Shown here: positions 35,941 to 44,943 of the stretch, piece by piece
Layout of the letters: each line of letters starts with the position of its first letter
Numbering within the stretch: position 1 is the first letter of the stretch
Assembly: GCF_005954645.2 (NCBI RefSeq)
Contig: NZ_CP040695.2
Coordinates: 2,356,001-2,420,000 of the forward strand
Length of the DNA: 64,000 bases
Origin: Nocardioides sp. S-1144
Lineage (GTDB): Bacteria; Actinomycetota; Actinomycetes; Propionibacteriales; Nocardioidaceae
Direction: 5' to 3'
Notes under the pieces: model-generated
Database searches by the model: none
The model's input: only the letters and a program-made list of their open reading frames with translations
Told to the model about the DNA's origin: nothing
Made by a program: the position numbers and the translations under genes

Positions 35941-37203
35941 TCAGCGACCCGCGCGGGCCAGGACGGGCGCCGGGGCGGGGGTGTGGCACTGCTCGCCGTC
36001 CTGCTCGGAGTCGGGCAGGTGCGGCAGCCCCAGCGTCCCCACGGCGGTGGCCCGTCCGGTGGTCAGGCCCACGCCCGAGATCCTGCGGGAGGTGTACTTG
36101 CAGTAGCTCACGCCGGCGCCGAGGTAGGACGAGTACGGTCCCGGCCCCACGACCACGCTGACGCCGCTCTGGGTCAGCAGCTGACCGGTGAGCACGAAGC
36201 CGCCACTGGTCGTCGACGTCGTGCGGGCCAGCTCGGCGCCCGAGGCGTTCAGCAGCCGGACGCTCGCGCCGGCCAGGGGGTTGCCCGGCCGGTTGGCGTC
36301 GACCACCCGGCCCGTGACCGAGGCGCCGCGCTTGGTCAGCCGCGCCGAGCCGAACGCCGTCCGGCCGCTCCTGACCTTCGCGCTCGGGCGCACGGTCGCG
36401 CCGAGCCAGGCGCCGGTGCCCGGCACCTGGAGCGAGTAGCGCCCCGGGTGGAGCCCGGCGAAGGTGACGGTGCCCTTGGTCGACTTCGCCGTCCAGAACT
36501 GGCCGGTGGTGCGGCTGACGGCCGTGACGTAGGCGGTGCCCGGGTAGCGCTGGTCGCCGGCGTAGAGGTCGACCAGCAGCGAGCCGGCCCGTCGCTTCAG
36601 GGCGATGTCGACCTTGGTGAACGCCGAGCCGCGCACCCCGCGCAGGTAGGTGCTGCGACCGACGAAGCGCTCGCGCCGGTCGTAGGTGAAGACCGAGTAG
36701 TTGCCCGGCGGGAGCCCGCCGAGGGCGTAGCTGCCCTGCTTGTCGGCGATGACCTCGAAGGACTGCTGGTCGGTGTTGGCGGCCACGATCCGCGCTCCGC
36801 CGCCGGGCTTGCCGCCGGCCCGTACGGTCCCGCCGATCGCCGCCCCCCGCCGCATCCGGATCGTCTTCACCGTCGTGCTGCCCGCCCGGACGGTGACCGA
36901 GACGGTGGTCGGCCGGTTCTTCGTGACGTCGTAGTTCGGCTTCTGGTCGACGAACTGGAGGTAGTAGCGCCCGGCCGGGAGCGTCAGGGAGTACCCACCC
37001 GTCGCCCGCCGCGCGCCGAGGTAGGTCCAGTCGGAGGCGAACCAGAGCACCTTGACCTTCGGCGCCGGCCCGGGACCGGCCTGCAGGATCTCGCCGCGCA
37101 CCCGCCCGCTGGCGGGCGCGGCCGAGCTCGACGAGGCCGGGGTCACCAGCAGGGTGGCCACCACGACCACCACCGACACCACCGCGGACAGGAGACGGGT
37201 CAT
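35941..37203 (-). CDS. Secreted protein with carboxypeptidase-regulatory-like repeats
   Basis: I start at the ATG of MTRLLSAVV (420 aa), with a GTGAGGA ribosome site 8 nt upstream; ATG at 37236 is an alternative. A signal peptide covers residues 1-32. The mature part is a string of transthyretin/CarboxypepD_reg-like beta modules with the recurrent pattern GGYSLTLPAGRYYLQF, GSYALGGLPPGNYSVF, GTVTFAGLHPGRYSLQV and GASVTGRVVDANRPGNPLAG. These usually bind or display sugars or proteins. It is the first gene of a three-gene operon with the GT2 enzyme (7-bp gap). Confidence 0.78.
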   Translation of the reverse strand: MTRLLSAVVSVVVVVATLLVTPASSSSAAPASGRVRGEILQAGPGPAPKVKVLWFASDWTYLGARRATGGYSLTLPAGRYYLQFVDQKPNYDVTKNRPTTVSVTVRAGSTTVKTIRMRRGAAIGGTVRAGGKPGGGARIVAANTDQQSFEVIADKQGSYALGGLPPGNYSVFTYDRRERFVGRSTYLRGVRGSAFTKVDIALKRRAGSLLVDLYAGDQRYPGTAYVTAVSRTTGQFWTAKSTKGTVTFAGLHPGRYSLQVPGTGAWLGATVRPSAKVRSGRTAFGSARLTKRGASVTGRVVDANRPGNPLAGASVRLLNASGAELARTTSTTSGGFVLTGQLLTQSGVSVVVGPGPYSSYLGAGVSYCKYTSRRISGVGLTTGRATAVGTLGLPHLPDSEQDGEQCHTPAPAPVLARAGR

Positions 37204-37621
37204 CCGAGAAGTCCTCACCCGACGATGATGCGTCATCGCCGCCACGACCGCTCCAGAACGCCGCAATCGGGCCGTCGCTGTGGCGCAACCGACACCGGCC
37301 GCGAGGACGTCGCCGGGCGAGGCGTCGAGGGGTCGTGTGGGCCCGAGCAGGGCCGCCGACCCGGACGGGTCCAGCAGTCCTGCTCGAGCCCTGCCAGCAT
37401 CCCCACGGTGCGCGGCCGACCTCGGGTGGCGCCTCACGGGGACTCAGGTCCACAGGGACCGGTGCCCACGCTAGGCGGCGAGCTCCGCCCGGACCATGCC
37501 TGCGGGGCCCTCTCACCCCTACGAGGAGGAGTGGATCGATCCAACCGGTGGAACCGCCTCCGGACGACCCCCGGACACCGGTCCGGCGAGGCCCGCGAGA
37601 GGTCCCGGGTGGGACGTGGGG
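37204..37621. other. Intergenic region upstream of the GT2 operon
   Basis: About 418 bp between the start of the surface-protein gene and the end of the MAA operon. TTGCGG/TTGCGC sequences near 37265-37290 on the minus strand could be -35 elements, but no clear -10 was found. No RNA gene or repeat was seen. Confidence 0.4.
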
Positions 37622-38410
37622 CTAGTGCTCGGGGTCCCCGTAGCCGCCGACCATCGCCCGGTGCATGACCCGGTCACCCACGACACCGGCGTGGTCGGCG
37701 CGGTGCAGCACGCACCCGTTGTCCCAGACGACCAGGTCGTCGGGTGCCCAGGCGTGGGCGTAGGTGTTGTCGGCGCGCGTCGAGTGCTCGTACAGCGCCG
37801 CGACCAGCGCGTCGGCCTCGTCCTGCTCCAGCCCGCTGACCGCCGCGCACCGCGCCGGCGTCGTCAGGTAGAGCGACTCGCGGCCGGTGACGGGGTGCGG
37901 GCGCAGGATCGGGTGGTCGGCCTCGGTCTCGCCGGCCTCGGGGTCGACCCCGGTGACCACGTGGGTGATGGTGCGGCCCGCCACCCGGCGTCGGAGCTCC
38001 TCGGGCAGGGTCTCGGCGGCCCGGTACTGGTTGGTGAACTGCGTCGCGCCGCCGCGGGCGGGCACCGTCACGGCCCGCAGCGCGGTGTAGGCCGGGGGCG
38101 AGCTGACGTAGCTGGTGTCGACGTGGAACGAGCTCCGCGGCGGGGTGTCGGTGCCCCAGCGGCCGACGTTGCTGATGACGTTGAGGTCGGGGAAGCCGTC
38201 GAGCGGAGCCTCGCCGGCGGTGAAGCTCAGCGGTCCGAACCCGCGCAGGAACGCCAGGAAGGCCGGGTCGTCGAGCACCTGGCCCGGGAGCACGGCGACG
38301 CCGTGCTCGGCGAGCAGCCCGCGGAGGGCGGGGACGAGGGCAGTCGGGTCGTCGGCCACCTGCACACCGGACAGGCGGACCCCCACGGGGTCGAGGACGT
38401 CGGTCTTCAC
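37622..38410 (-). CDS. TauD/TfdA-type Fe(II)/2-oxoglutarate dioxygenase in the MAA operon
   Basis: The 262-aa enzyme has the iron-binding triad H96-x-D98 (SFHVDTSY) and distal His236 (DNGCVLHRAD), and a 2-oxoglutarate-binding Arg in DRVMHR (about 247-251). TauD-family members hydroxylate or oxidatively cleave C-N/C-S bonds. The GTG overlaps the mysD stop (GTGA), so it is the last gene of the mycosporine operon. By analogy to the Fe/2OG enzyme MysH of cyanobacteria it may tailor the final mycosporine, but it belongs to a different dioxygenase family, so its reaction is open. Confidence 0.85.
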   Translation of the reverse strand: MKTDVLDPVGVRLSGVQVADDPTALVPALRGLLAEHGVAVLPGQVLDDPAFLAFLRGFGPLSFTAGEAPLDGFPDLNVISNVGRWGTDTPPRSSFHVDTSYVSSPPAYTALRAVTVPARGGATQFTNQYRAAETLPEELRRRVAGRTITHVVTGVDPEAGETEADHPILRPHPVTGRESLYLTTPARCAAVSGLEQDEADALVAALYEHSTRADNTYAHAWAPDDLVVWDNGCVLHRADHAGVVGDRVMHRAMVGGYGDPEH

Positions 38411-39444
38411 GAGATCACCTCAGGGAGGTCGGGGGCGGCGAGGGCCCGGGTCAGGGAGGAGCGGAGCAGGTCGGCCAGCGCGATGCCGGCCGCCTCGGCC
38501 ATCACCACGACCACGGAGGTCGGGGCGAAGGAGCAGTAGAGGGAGGCCTCGAGGAAGAAGGGCGTCCCGTGCGGGTCGACGCGGAAGTCGAACAGCCCGT
38601 GGTGGCGGCACCCGAGCGCCTCGTAGGCGAGCAGCGCGGCCTGCTGCACGGGGGCGGTGACCGGGTCGGCGAGGTCGACGACCCAGGCGTGGGCGGCGTC
38701 CTTGGCGACCAGGCCGAGCTCGCCGGCGTCGTCGCGGCGCAGCTTGTCGGCGTGGTCGCGCACCGGCTTGGTGGCGGTGTCGACGGCGTACTCCTCCAGC
38801 GGGAGACAGACCGGGCCGGCCCCCAGGTCGACGACGCCGCAGCGGACCTCGCGGCCGAGCTCGACGTAGGTCTCGACCAGGGCCCGGTCGCTGTGCTGGC
38901 ACGCCTCGCGGACGGCGGCGGCGTACTCCCCCGGCGCGCGGACGAGGGTGACGCCGAGGGAGTTGTCGGCGTCGGCCGGCTTGACGACCACCGGCAGCGC
39001 GAGCCGCAGCGGGTCCCCGGGGCGGACCACCTGGGCGTCGGGGACGGCCACCCCCCGGGCGGCCACGACGGCCGAGGCGTGGGGCTTGTCGGCCCCGAGG
39101 GCCATCACCGACGGCGGGTTGCCGACGTAGGGGATGCCGACCAGGTCGAGCAGCCCGCGGTAGGTCGTCATCCCCGGCCGGCAGAACATCTGGGGCAGTG
39201 CGACGTCCGGGGCGAGGGCGGCCAGCCGCGCGACCGCGTCGGCCAGCGGCACCGGCTCGGCGGCGGCGAGCGCGGCGTCGTCGAGCCCGTCGGGGAAGCG
39301 CCACCAGCCGCCCGGCGCGACGTGGGCGACGACGTGCTCGTCGGGCCCGCCGGCGGCCGCGTCGAGGCAGCCCCGGGCGTAGAGCCGCGAGACGTCGTCG
39401 AGCAGCGGGTCGACGGCCGAGCCGGCCAGGTGCAGGATCCGCAT
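38407..39444 (-). CDS. mysD: MysD-type D-Ala-D-Ala-ligase-like mycosporine synthetase
   Basis: A 345-aa ATP-grasp ligase with D-Ala-D-Ala-ligase traits: YVGNPPSVMALGADKPHA, ALPVVVKPADADNSLGVTLV, and metal-binding LFDFRVDPHGTPFFLEA. It has the relaxed N-domain of the mycosporine branch. It would attach a second amino acid (serine, threonine or other) to mycosporine-glycine, making an imine such as shinorine. It starts 3 bp after the mysC stop and overlaps the dioxygenase start. The identification rests on the complete MysA-B-C context as much as on sequence. Confidence 0.8.
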   Translation of the reverse strand: MRILHLAGSAVDPLLDDVSRLYARGCLDAAAGGPDEHVVAHVAPGGWWRFPDGLDDAALAAAEPVPLADAVARLAALAPDVALPQMFCRPGMTTYRGLLDLVGIPYVGNPPSVMALGADKPHASAVVAARGVAVPDAQVVRPGDPLRLALPVVVKPADADNSLGVTLVRAPGEYAAAVREACQHSDRALVETYVELGREVRCGVVDLGAGPVCLPLEEYAVDTATKPVRDHADKLRRDDAGELGLVAKDAAHAWVVDLADPVTAPVQQAALLAYEALGCRHHGLFDFRVDPHGTPFFLEASLYCSFAPTSVVVVMAEAAGIALADLLRSSLTRALAAPDLPEVIS

Positions 39445-39447
39445 CGT

Positions 39448-40761
39448 CTAGTCCCCCGCCGGCTCGACGAGCTTGCCGATGTTGACGTCGATCTTGAGCC
39501 ACGGCCGGCCCGCGCGCAGGTTCTGCAGCAGCAGCGAGGGCAGGTGCAGGTGGTGCAGCGCCAGGAACGGCCACGGGTCGTGCCCGTCCAGCACGGCGTC
39601 GGTGCCGCGGCGGATCGTCCGCAGCCGCGTCCGGGCCGTGGCCGGGTGCCGCACCGCCTGCCACAGCTCGTGGTGCACCCAGTACGTCGGCCGGGTGCCG
39701 GCCGCGGGTTCGACGGGGTCGGCGTCGTCGTCGAGGTAGGCGGCGGCGACGTCGGGGCGCCCGGCCAGCAGGGTGATCGCGGAGTGCGTGCGCGGGTTGC
39801 ACTCGATCGCGCGCACGGTGCCGCCTGCGTCCTCCATGAAGTCGAAGGAGACCTGGCCGGTGAGCCGGTGGGCCGCGACGAACCGCTCGACCCAGGCCCG
39901 GATCGCGGGGTGCTCGACCTGCTCGTAGGTCAGCTGCCACGCCGAGGAGCGGCAGCACGCCCAGACCAGCAGCCGACCGTCCCGGGCCGTGCCGTGCGTG
40001 CACCACTCGGTGCCGGTGAGCAGCTCCTGGAGGATCCACGGCTGGTCGGGCGAGATCGGCAGGTCGCGCACGAACGCGGCGGTCGCGGCCGGCGTCGGCC
40101 GCGGCAGCGGGGTCAGGTCGAGGCGGCGCACGGGGTCGTAGGGGATCGACTTCAGCACCCACGGCCCCGGGTGGGCGGCGAAGTCGAAGTCGAGCACCTG
40201 CTGGGGGTCGGTGATCCGGTGGGTGGCCGGGACCGCGAGCCCGACCTCGGCCGCCATCTCGGCGAAGGCGTGCTTGTCGTCGACACGGCGCAGGGTCCCG
40301 GTGTCGAGGTGCACGACCTCGCAGCGGCCGGCGAGCAGCTCGGCGGCCTGGGCCTCGGGCAGGCTCGAGGCCGGGCTCGACACCGGCACCCAGACGTCGA
40401 CGCCCTCCTCCTCGACGACGCGCAGCAGCGCCGCGGCGTAGTCGGGCGACGTCGGGTCGGGCACGACGTGGAAGGCGTCCACGGCGTTCGAGAACCGGTG
40501 ACCGGTGAGCCGGTAGCGCGCGGTCTCCACGAGCACGACCCGGTGGCCCGCGGCGTGGAACAGCCGCGCCAGCACCAGCGCCTTGGTCATCTTCGCCCCG
40601 CTGACCAGCACCGTGCGACCTCCGCCACCCGCGGTCGCGGCGGCCTGCGGCCGCGGGCCGCGGCGCAGCACCGCGGCCGCGACCAGCAGCAGGTTCAGGG
40701 GCAGGGTCGCCTCGAGGGCGGCGATCGCCGCCACCGACCTCGCCCGTGCCGCCAGGCTCAT
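39448..40761 (-). CDS. mysC: MysC-type ATP-grasp mycosporine-glycine synthase
   Basis: A 437-aa protein with an N-terminal hydrophobic segment (about 10-35), as in cyanobacterial MysC, then the signature VLVSGAKMTKALVLARLFHA, TGHRFSNAVDAFHVVP, DDKHAFAEMAAEVGL and the ATP-grasp core WVLKSIPYDPVRR with IECNPRTHSA. It ligates glycine to 4-deoxygadusol by phosphorylating the ring oxygen, giving mycosporine-glycine. The ATG overlaps the mysB stop by 4 bp. MysC is the most diagnostic member of the cluster. Confidence 0.92.
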   Translation of the reverse strand: MSLAARARSVAAIAALEATLPLNLLLVAAAVLRRGPRPQAAATAGGGGRTVLVSGAKMTKALVLARLFHAAGHRVVLVETARYRLTGHRFSNAVDAFHVVPDPTSPDYAAALLRVVEEEGVDVWVPVSSPASSLPEAQAAELLAGRCEVVHLDTGTLRRVDDKHAFAEMAAEVGLAVPATHRITDPQQVLDFDFAAHPGPWVLKSIPYDPVRRLDLTPLPRPTPAATAAFVRDLPISPDQPWILQELLTGTEWCTHGTARDGRLLVWACCRSSAWQLTYEQVEHPAIRAWVERFVAAHRLTGQVSFDFMEDAGGTVRAIECNPRTHSAITLLAGRPDVAAAYLDDDADPVEPAAGTRPTYWVHHELWQAVRHPATARTRLRTIRRGTDAVLDGHDPWPFLALHHLHLPSLLLQNLRAGRPWLKIDVNIGKLVEPAGD

Positions 40762-41564
40762 GCCACGCGCCTGACCAGGGTGACGCCGTCGCGCAGCGGC
40801 ACCAGCACCTGCTCGACCCGCTCGTCGGCGACCAGGCGCGCGTTGAACTCCGCGATCGCCGCGCCGTTGCCGGTGCGCTCCTCGGGCAGCCACGGCTGGC
40901 CCTGCATCAGCGTGTTGTCGACGACGACCAGCCCGCCCTCCGCGAGCAGCCCGAGGTCGAGCAGCGCGTCGAGGTAGCCGGCGTAGCCGGCCTTGTCGGC
41001 GTCGACGAAGACCAGGTCGAACCGCTCCCCCGCCCCGGCCAGGTCGCGCAGGGTCGAGGCGGCCTCGCCCACCCGCACGTCGACGAGCGCACCGGCGCTC
41101 GTCGGGGCGAGGGCGGCACGGGCGACGGCGGCGGCGTGCTCGTCGACCTCGCACGCCACCAGCCGGCCGCCGGGCGGCAGGGCCTCGGCCATGGCGAGGG
41201 CCGAGTAGCCGGTGAACATGCCGATCTCGAGGACCTGGCGCGCCCGGGTGGCCGCGACCAGCATCCGCAGGAAGGCTCCCTCGACGTGGCCCGACAGCAT
41301 CTCCTGCTCGAGCCCTGTCCCCCCGGCGTCCCACGCCTCGCTGCGGGTGCGGGCCTCGAGCGCCACGAGGTCGCCCGAGGCCGGCGTCGTGCACCGGGCC
41401 ACGTAGTCGTCGAGCCCGGCCACCAGGCCGTGGGCGCGCGCCAGGTCGCGGCGCACGTCGTCGGGCAGGTCGCCGGCCCGCCCGACGAGCGAGGCCAGCA
41501 GGTCGGCGGCGATCCCGACCGGCGTGACCGGCCGGGCGACGGCCGGGCCCGTCGGGACGCTCAC
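40758..41564 (-). CDS. mysB: MysB-type O-methyltransferase
   Basis: A 268-aa SAM-dependent, metal-using O-methyltransferase of the CCoAOMT type. SAM motif I is [20 protein letters not shown], acidic motif II is VACEVDEHA, the metal/SAM motif is FVDADKAGY and motif DNTLMQGQP follows. In MAA synthesis it methylates 2-demethyl-4-deoxygadusol to 4-deoxygadusol. The GTG overlaps the mysA stop. Confidence 0.9.
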   Translation of the reverse strand: MSVPTGPAVARPVTPVGIAADLLASLVGRAGDLPDDVRRDLARAHGLVAGLDDYVARCTTPASGDLVALEARTRSEAWDAGGTGLEQEMLSGHVEGAFLRMLVAATRARQVLEIGMFTGYSALAMAEALPPGGRLVACEVDEHAAAVARAALAPTSAGALVDVRVGEAASTLRDLAGAGERFDLVFVDADKAGYAGYLDALLDLGLLAEGGLVVVDNTLMQGQPWLPEERTGNGAAIAEFNARLVADERVEQVLVPLRDGVTLVRRVA

Positions 41565-42775
41565 GACTCGGGAGCGGTGTACTGGTCGACGCCCTCGCCA
41601 CCGCGGGGGTAGGTCGCGCAGACGGCCTTGTGCACCGCGAGGATCTGCTGCAGCTCGGGGATCGTCAGGTCGTTGACGAAGCGGCAGGTGCCGATCGGGT
41701 CCGGCACGGCGGCGCGCAGCAGCCCGTTGCGCGTCTGCATGATCGACGGCGTCGCCCGCTCGATCAGGTCGGCGGTGAAGTACGGGCTGTCGATGGCCAG
41801 GCCGACGGCGCTGAACAGGCCGAGGACCCGGTCACGCTCGGCGGTGGTGATGTGGCCGCGCTGCTCGGCGATCGTCGCCGAGTAGGCCATGTCGACGCTG
41901 ATGGCGTGACCGTGGAACAGCGGCGGCTCGGGCGTCAGCTCGAGCGTCGGGCTCCAGGTGTGGCCGTAGGCGATGACCCGGTCGAGGTCGAGCTCGTGGA
42001 GGTTGGGCACCTCGAGCTCGAGCATCGTGTGGATGGCGTCGTAGGTGATCCTGTCGGCCACCTCGCGCAGGTGCTCGGAGCCCTCGGCGTGCCCGAACGC
42101 GCTGTGCAGCAGGTCGTCGGCGTACTTCTCGAGCGACTCGAAGATGCCCAGGTGGGAGACCGTGGCGATCTTGATGATCTCCGCGATCCCGTTGCGCACC
42201 TGGTCGACCGGCAGGGTGCGCAGCAGCGAGAAGTCCAGGAAGACCTGCTTGGAGGCGTGGTAGGCCCCGAGCCGGTTCTTGTGCTTGCCGTGGTTGGCGC
42301 CGACCTTGATCGACACGCTGGCGTCGATCAGGCCGATCAGCGTCGTCGGGATGCGGACGTAGTCGGTGCTGCGCTTGTAGGAGGCGCAGGCGAAGCCGGC
42401 CACGTCGGTGGTCAGGCCGCCGCCGACGACAAGCACGCGCTCCTTGCGGTTGAGGCCGAAGTCGGCGAACGCGTCGACGATGCCCTCCAGGGTGCGCAGC
42501 GACTTGGCGGTCTCCGCGATCCGTACGGGGACGACGGTGAGGTCGATGCCGTGCGCGGCGAAGTAGGCGTGCGCGGCGTCGCCGTGCAGGCGCAGCACGT
42601 TCTCGTCGACGACCATGAGCACGCGCCCCTGCTCGCGGAACGAGTCGGCGAGGTCGGTGTTCTCGACGTCGAAGACGCCCGCGACGTACTCGAGCGTGTA
42701 ATCGATCTTCTCGTAGGCCTCGACCCGGAACGTCGTCCCGGTCGCCGTCAGGCGTGCCGTGGGTGCGCCGCTCAC
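41561..42775 (-). CDS. mysA: Sedoheptulose 7-phosphate cyclase (2-demethyl-4-deoxygadusol synthase)
   Basis: The 404-aa member of the dehydroquinate-synthase fold turns sedoheptulose 7-phosphate into 2-demethyl-4-deoxygadusol with NAD+ and Zn2+. Blocks seen are the NAD site [38 protein letters not shown], the Lys/Glu-rich [14 protein letters not shown] and the metal His residues in [11 protein letters not shown] and [14 protein letters not shown]. The GTG start (MSGAPTARL) overlaps the HAD stop. EEVS and DDGS cyclases look alike, but the downstream mysBC genes favour the DDGS role. Confidence 0.92.
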   Translation of the reverse strand: MSGAPTARLTATGTTFRVEAYEKIDYTLEYVAGVFDVENTDLADSFREQGRVLMVVDENVLRLHGDAAHAYFAAHGIDLTVVPVRIAETAKSLRTLEGIVDAFADFGLNRKERVLVVGGGLTTDVAGFACASYKRSTDYVRIPTTLIGLIDASVSIKVGANHGKHKNRLGAYHASKQVFLDFSLLRTLPVDQVRNGIAEIIKIATVSHLGIFESLEKYADDLLHSAFGHAEGSEHLREVADRITYDAIHTMLELEVPNLHELDLDRVIAYGHTWSPTLELTPEPPLFHGHAISVDMAYSATIAEQRGHITTAERDRVLGLFSAVGLAIDSPYFTADLIERATPSIMQTRNGLLRAAVPDPIGTCRFVNDLTIPELQQILAVHKAVCATYPRGGEGVDQYTAPES

Positions 42776-43422
42776 GAGCGCAGGTCCGCGAGGTCGAGAG
42801 CCTCCACCCGGCGGGTGGACCCGAAGTCGTGGGTGACGGTGTTGCCGTTCGGGAACGCGACGACCGCGACGCCGGCCGCCTGCGCCGACGCGACCCCGCC
42901 GAGGTTGTCCTCGATCGCGACCGCGTCGCCGGCGTCCGCGCCGAGCTGCGCCAGCGCGTAGGAGTAGGCCTCGGCGTCCGGCTTGCGGGCGCCCACCTTC
43001 GACACGTCCACGACGACGTCGAACTCGTCGAAGGCCACGCTGTCGGCCAGGGCGGTGCCCAGGGCGGCCAGGTTGTCGGCCGACGTCGTGGTCACCAGGC
43101 CGACCTGGAACCCCTGCTCGCGCGCCGCGCGGATGGTCTCCACGACGCCCTCGCGGGGCGCGATCTCGGTCGCGGCGAGCGTCTCCTGGTAGATCCGGGA
43201 CTTGGTGGCGTGCACGGCGTCGGCGTCGACGTCCTCGCCGCGCTCCTCGGCGTAGGCCGCGACGCGGTCGCGGCCGCCGCTGGAGGCCAGCAGGCCGGCG
43301 TACTCCTCCCGGTCCCACTGCCAGTCGATGCCGTGCTCGGCGAACGCGCGGTTGAACGCGTCGCGCTGGATCTCGGAGGTGTCGGCCAGGGTGCTGATGG
43401 AGCCGAAGAGGATCGCGGTCAT
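42772..43422 (-). CDS. Degenerate HAD-like protein, first gene of the MAA operon
   Basis: A 216-aa protein with the beta-phosphoglucomutase-like HAD fold. Motif I, normally DxDGT, reads FGSIST (6-11), so both the nucleophile Asp (now Gly7) and the acid/base Asp (now Ile9) are gone. Thr111 (TTTS), Lys147 (ARKPDAEAY) and E171-D172 (AIEDNLGGV) of motifs II-IV remain. The cap with [18 protein letters not shown] is also intact. Classical phosphatase catalysis is not expected; binding, regulation or different chemistry is. Such FGSI-type HADs recur in other bacteria, as I recall. It leads the operon, coupled to mysA by GTGA. Confidence 0.82.
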   Translation of the reverse strand: MTAILFGSISTLADTSEIQRDAFNRAFAEHGIDWQWDREEYAGLLASSGGRDRVAAYAEERGEDVDADAVHATKSRIYQETLAATEIAPREGVVETIRAAREQGFQVGLVTTTSADNLAALGTALADSVAFDEFDVVVDVSKVGARKPDAEAYSYALAQLGADAGDAVAIEDNLGGVASAQAAGVAVVAFPNGNTVTHDFGSTRRVEALDLADLRS

Positions 43423-43576
43423 GGGTCGTCCGTTCCGCGCGTGGTCGCGCCGGTGTCGAGGGTTCGGAGAGGTGACCGGGCGTGCAGACTCGCCCTGGTC
43501 GCCGCCGGGATGGCTGAGGTCATCCGGCGTGCAGACGACGGTGCCAGGGCGGGACGGTCGACACCCCACCCCTCGG

Positions 43577-43604
43577 TGGCGCGATCGGGGTGGCGCGATC
43601 GGGG
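43577..43604. repeat. 14-bp tandem duplication in the MAA divergent promoter region
   Basis: TGGCGCGATCGGGG occurs twice head to tail (43577-43590, 43591-43604), 38 bp before the FAD-oxidoreductase start and about 155 bp upstream of the HAD gene of the opposite operon. It could be a regulator site shared by both. No clear -35/-10 pair was identified in the 219-bp region. Confidence 0.6.
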
Positions 43605-43641
43605 TGAGACGGGCCGCGCGGGCCGGTGCCACACTTCCGGG

Positions 43642-44943
43642 GTGGACCAGGAGACGGACGTCGTCGTCGTCGGTGCCGGCCTGGCCGGGCTGCGGTGTGC
43701 CCTCGAGCTGGAGCGGGCCGGGCTCGACGTGGTGGTCCTCGAGGCCGCCGACGCGGTGGGCGGCCGGATCCGGACCGAGGAGGTCGACGGCTTCCTGCTC
43801 GACCGGGGCTTCCAGCTGCTCAACCCCGCCTACCCCGAGCTCGAGGGCGTCGTCGACGTCCCCGCCCTGGGGCTGCAGCCGTTCGGGGCCGGTGTGGTGG
43901 CCCTGACCGACGGGGCGAAGCACCTGCGCCTGGGCCACCCCCTCCACGCCCCCCGCCTGCTGGGGTCGACCCTCCTGGCCGGCGGACGGCGTCCGGGCGA
44001 GCTCGCGGCGATGCTGCGGTGGGCGCGCCCCCTCTCCACCCCGCGGCGCCACCGTCGCCTGGCCGACGTCCTGGCGGCCCGCCCGGCCCGGACCCGGCGC
44101 GAGGCGCTCGACCGGGTCGGTGCGGACGGCGTCCTGCGGCGCGTCGTCGAGCGGTTCCTGGCCGGCGTCCTGCTCGAGGACGACGGGTCGACCGCCGACG
44201 ACTACGCCCAGCTGCTGCTGTGGATGTTCGTCCGGGCGACGCCCGGCCTGCCGCGCGCGGGCATGGCCGCGCTGCCCCACCAGCTCGCGGCCCGGCTGAC
44301 CCGGCCCGTCCACCTCGACACCGCGGCGGAGGTGGTCTCCGGCAGGCGGGTGCGCGCGGCCGGCACGACGTACGCCGCCCGGGCGGTGGTGGTGGCCACC
44401 GGCGCGCCGGACGCCGCCACGCTGCTCCGCACCGAGGTCCCCGGCACGAGGGGGGTCAGCACCGCCTGGTGGTCCGCGCCGGAGCCGCCGCCCACCCACG
44501 CCCTGCTGCACGTCGACGCCCGCACCGAGCCGGGTGGACCGGTGGTCAACTGCGCCGTCGTGTCCGACGCCGCACCCAGCTACGCGCCGCCCGGCGCCCA
44601 CCTGGTGCAGGCCTCGGCGCTGCTGGCCCCCGGCCGGGCCGCCCCCGAGGCCGAGCTGCGGCGTCACGCGGGCGAGATCCTCGGCACCGACCCCTCCGGC
44701 TGGGAGCTGCTGCGCCGCCACGACGTCGTCCACGCCCTGCCGGCGCAGCCGGCCCCGTTCTCGGCCCGCCGCCCCGTCGACCTCGGCGCCGGGCACTTCG
44801 TCTGCGGCGACCACCGCGACACCGCCTCCATCCAGGGCGCCCTCGTCAGTGGCCGCCGCGCGGCCGCGGCGGTCGTGGACTCGCTCGGGCCGACGCCGGG
44901 CCTCAGCCCTGGTAGGGCGCCAGGACGTCGAGCACCCAGGTGA
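43642..44943 (+). CDS. FAD-dependent amine-oxidase/desaturase-like oxidoreductase
   Basis: A 433-aa flavoprotein. The ADP-binding motif VVVVGAGLAGLRCALELERAG (about 8-28, shown without its first residues) is followed by VVVLEAADAVGGRIRTE. The FAD-closing block near the C-terminus reads FVCGDHRDTASIQGALVSGR. The fold is that of protoporphyrinogen-oxidase/phytoene-desaturase/amine-oxidase enzymes; the substrate is unknown. The GTG of MDQETD is used. It is divergent from the MAA operon and may share its regulation. The last 41 bp overlap the convergent VOC gene, and the final 18 Pro/Arg/Gly-rich residues look like read-through sequence. Confidence 0.8.
   Translation: MDQETDVVVVGAGLAGLRCALELERAGLDVVVLEAADAVGGRIRTEEVDGFLLDRGFQLLNPAYPELEGVVDVPALGLQPFGAGVVALTDGAKHLRLGHPLHAPRLLGSTLLAGGRRPGELAAMLRWARPLSTPRRHRRLADVLAARPARTRREALDRVGADGVLRRVVERFLAGVLLEDDGSTADDYAQLLLWMFVRATPGLPRAGMAALPHQLAARLTRPVHLDTAAEVVSGRRVRAAGTTYAARAVVVATGAPDAATLLRTEVPGTRGVSTAWWSAPEPPPTHALLHVDARTEPGGPVVNCAVVSDAAPSYAPPGAHLVQASALLAPGRAAPEAELRRHAGEILGTDPSGWELLRRHDVVHALPAQPAPFSARRPVDLGAGHFVCGDHRDTASIQGALVSGRRAAAAVVDSLGPTPGLSPGRAPGRRAPR

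Noticed and set aside
43626..44915. Alternative frame over the FAD oxidoreductase
   Set aside because: Arg/Pro-rich alternative reading; the other frame has the intact GxGxxG FAD motif.
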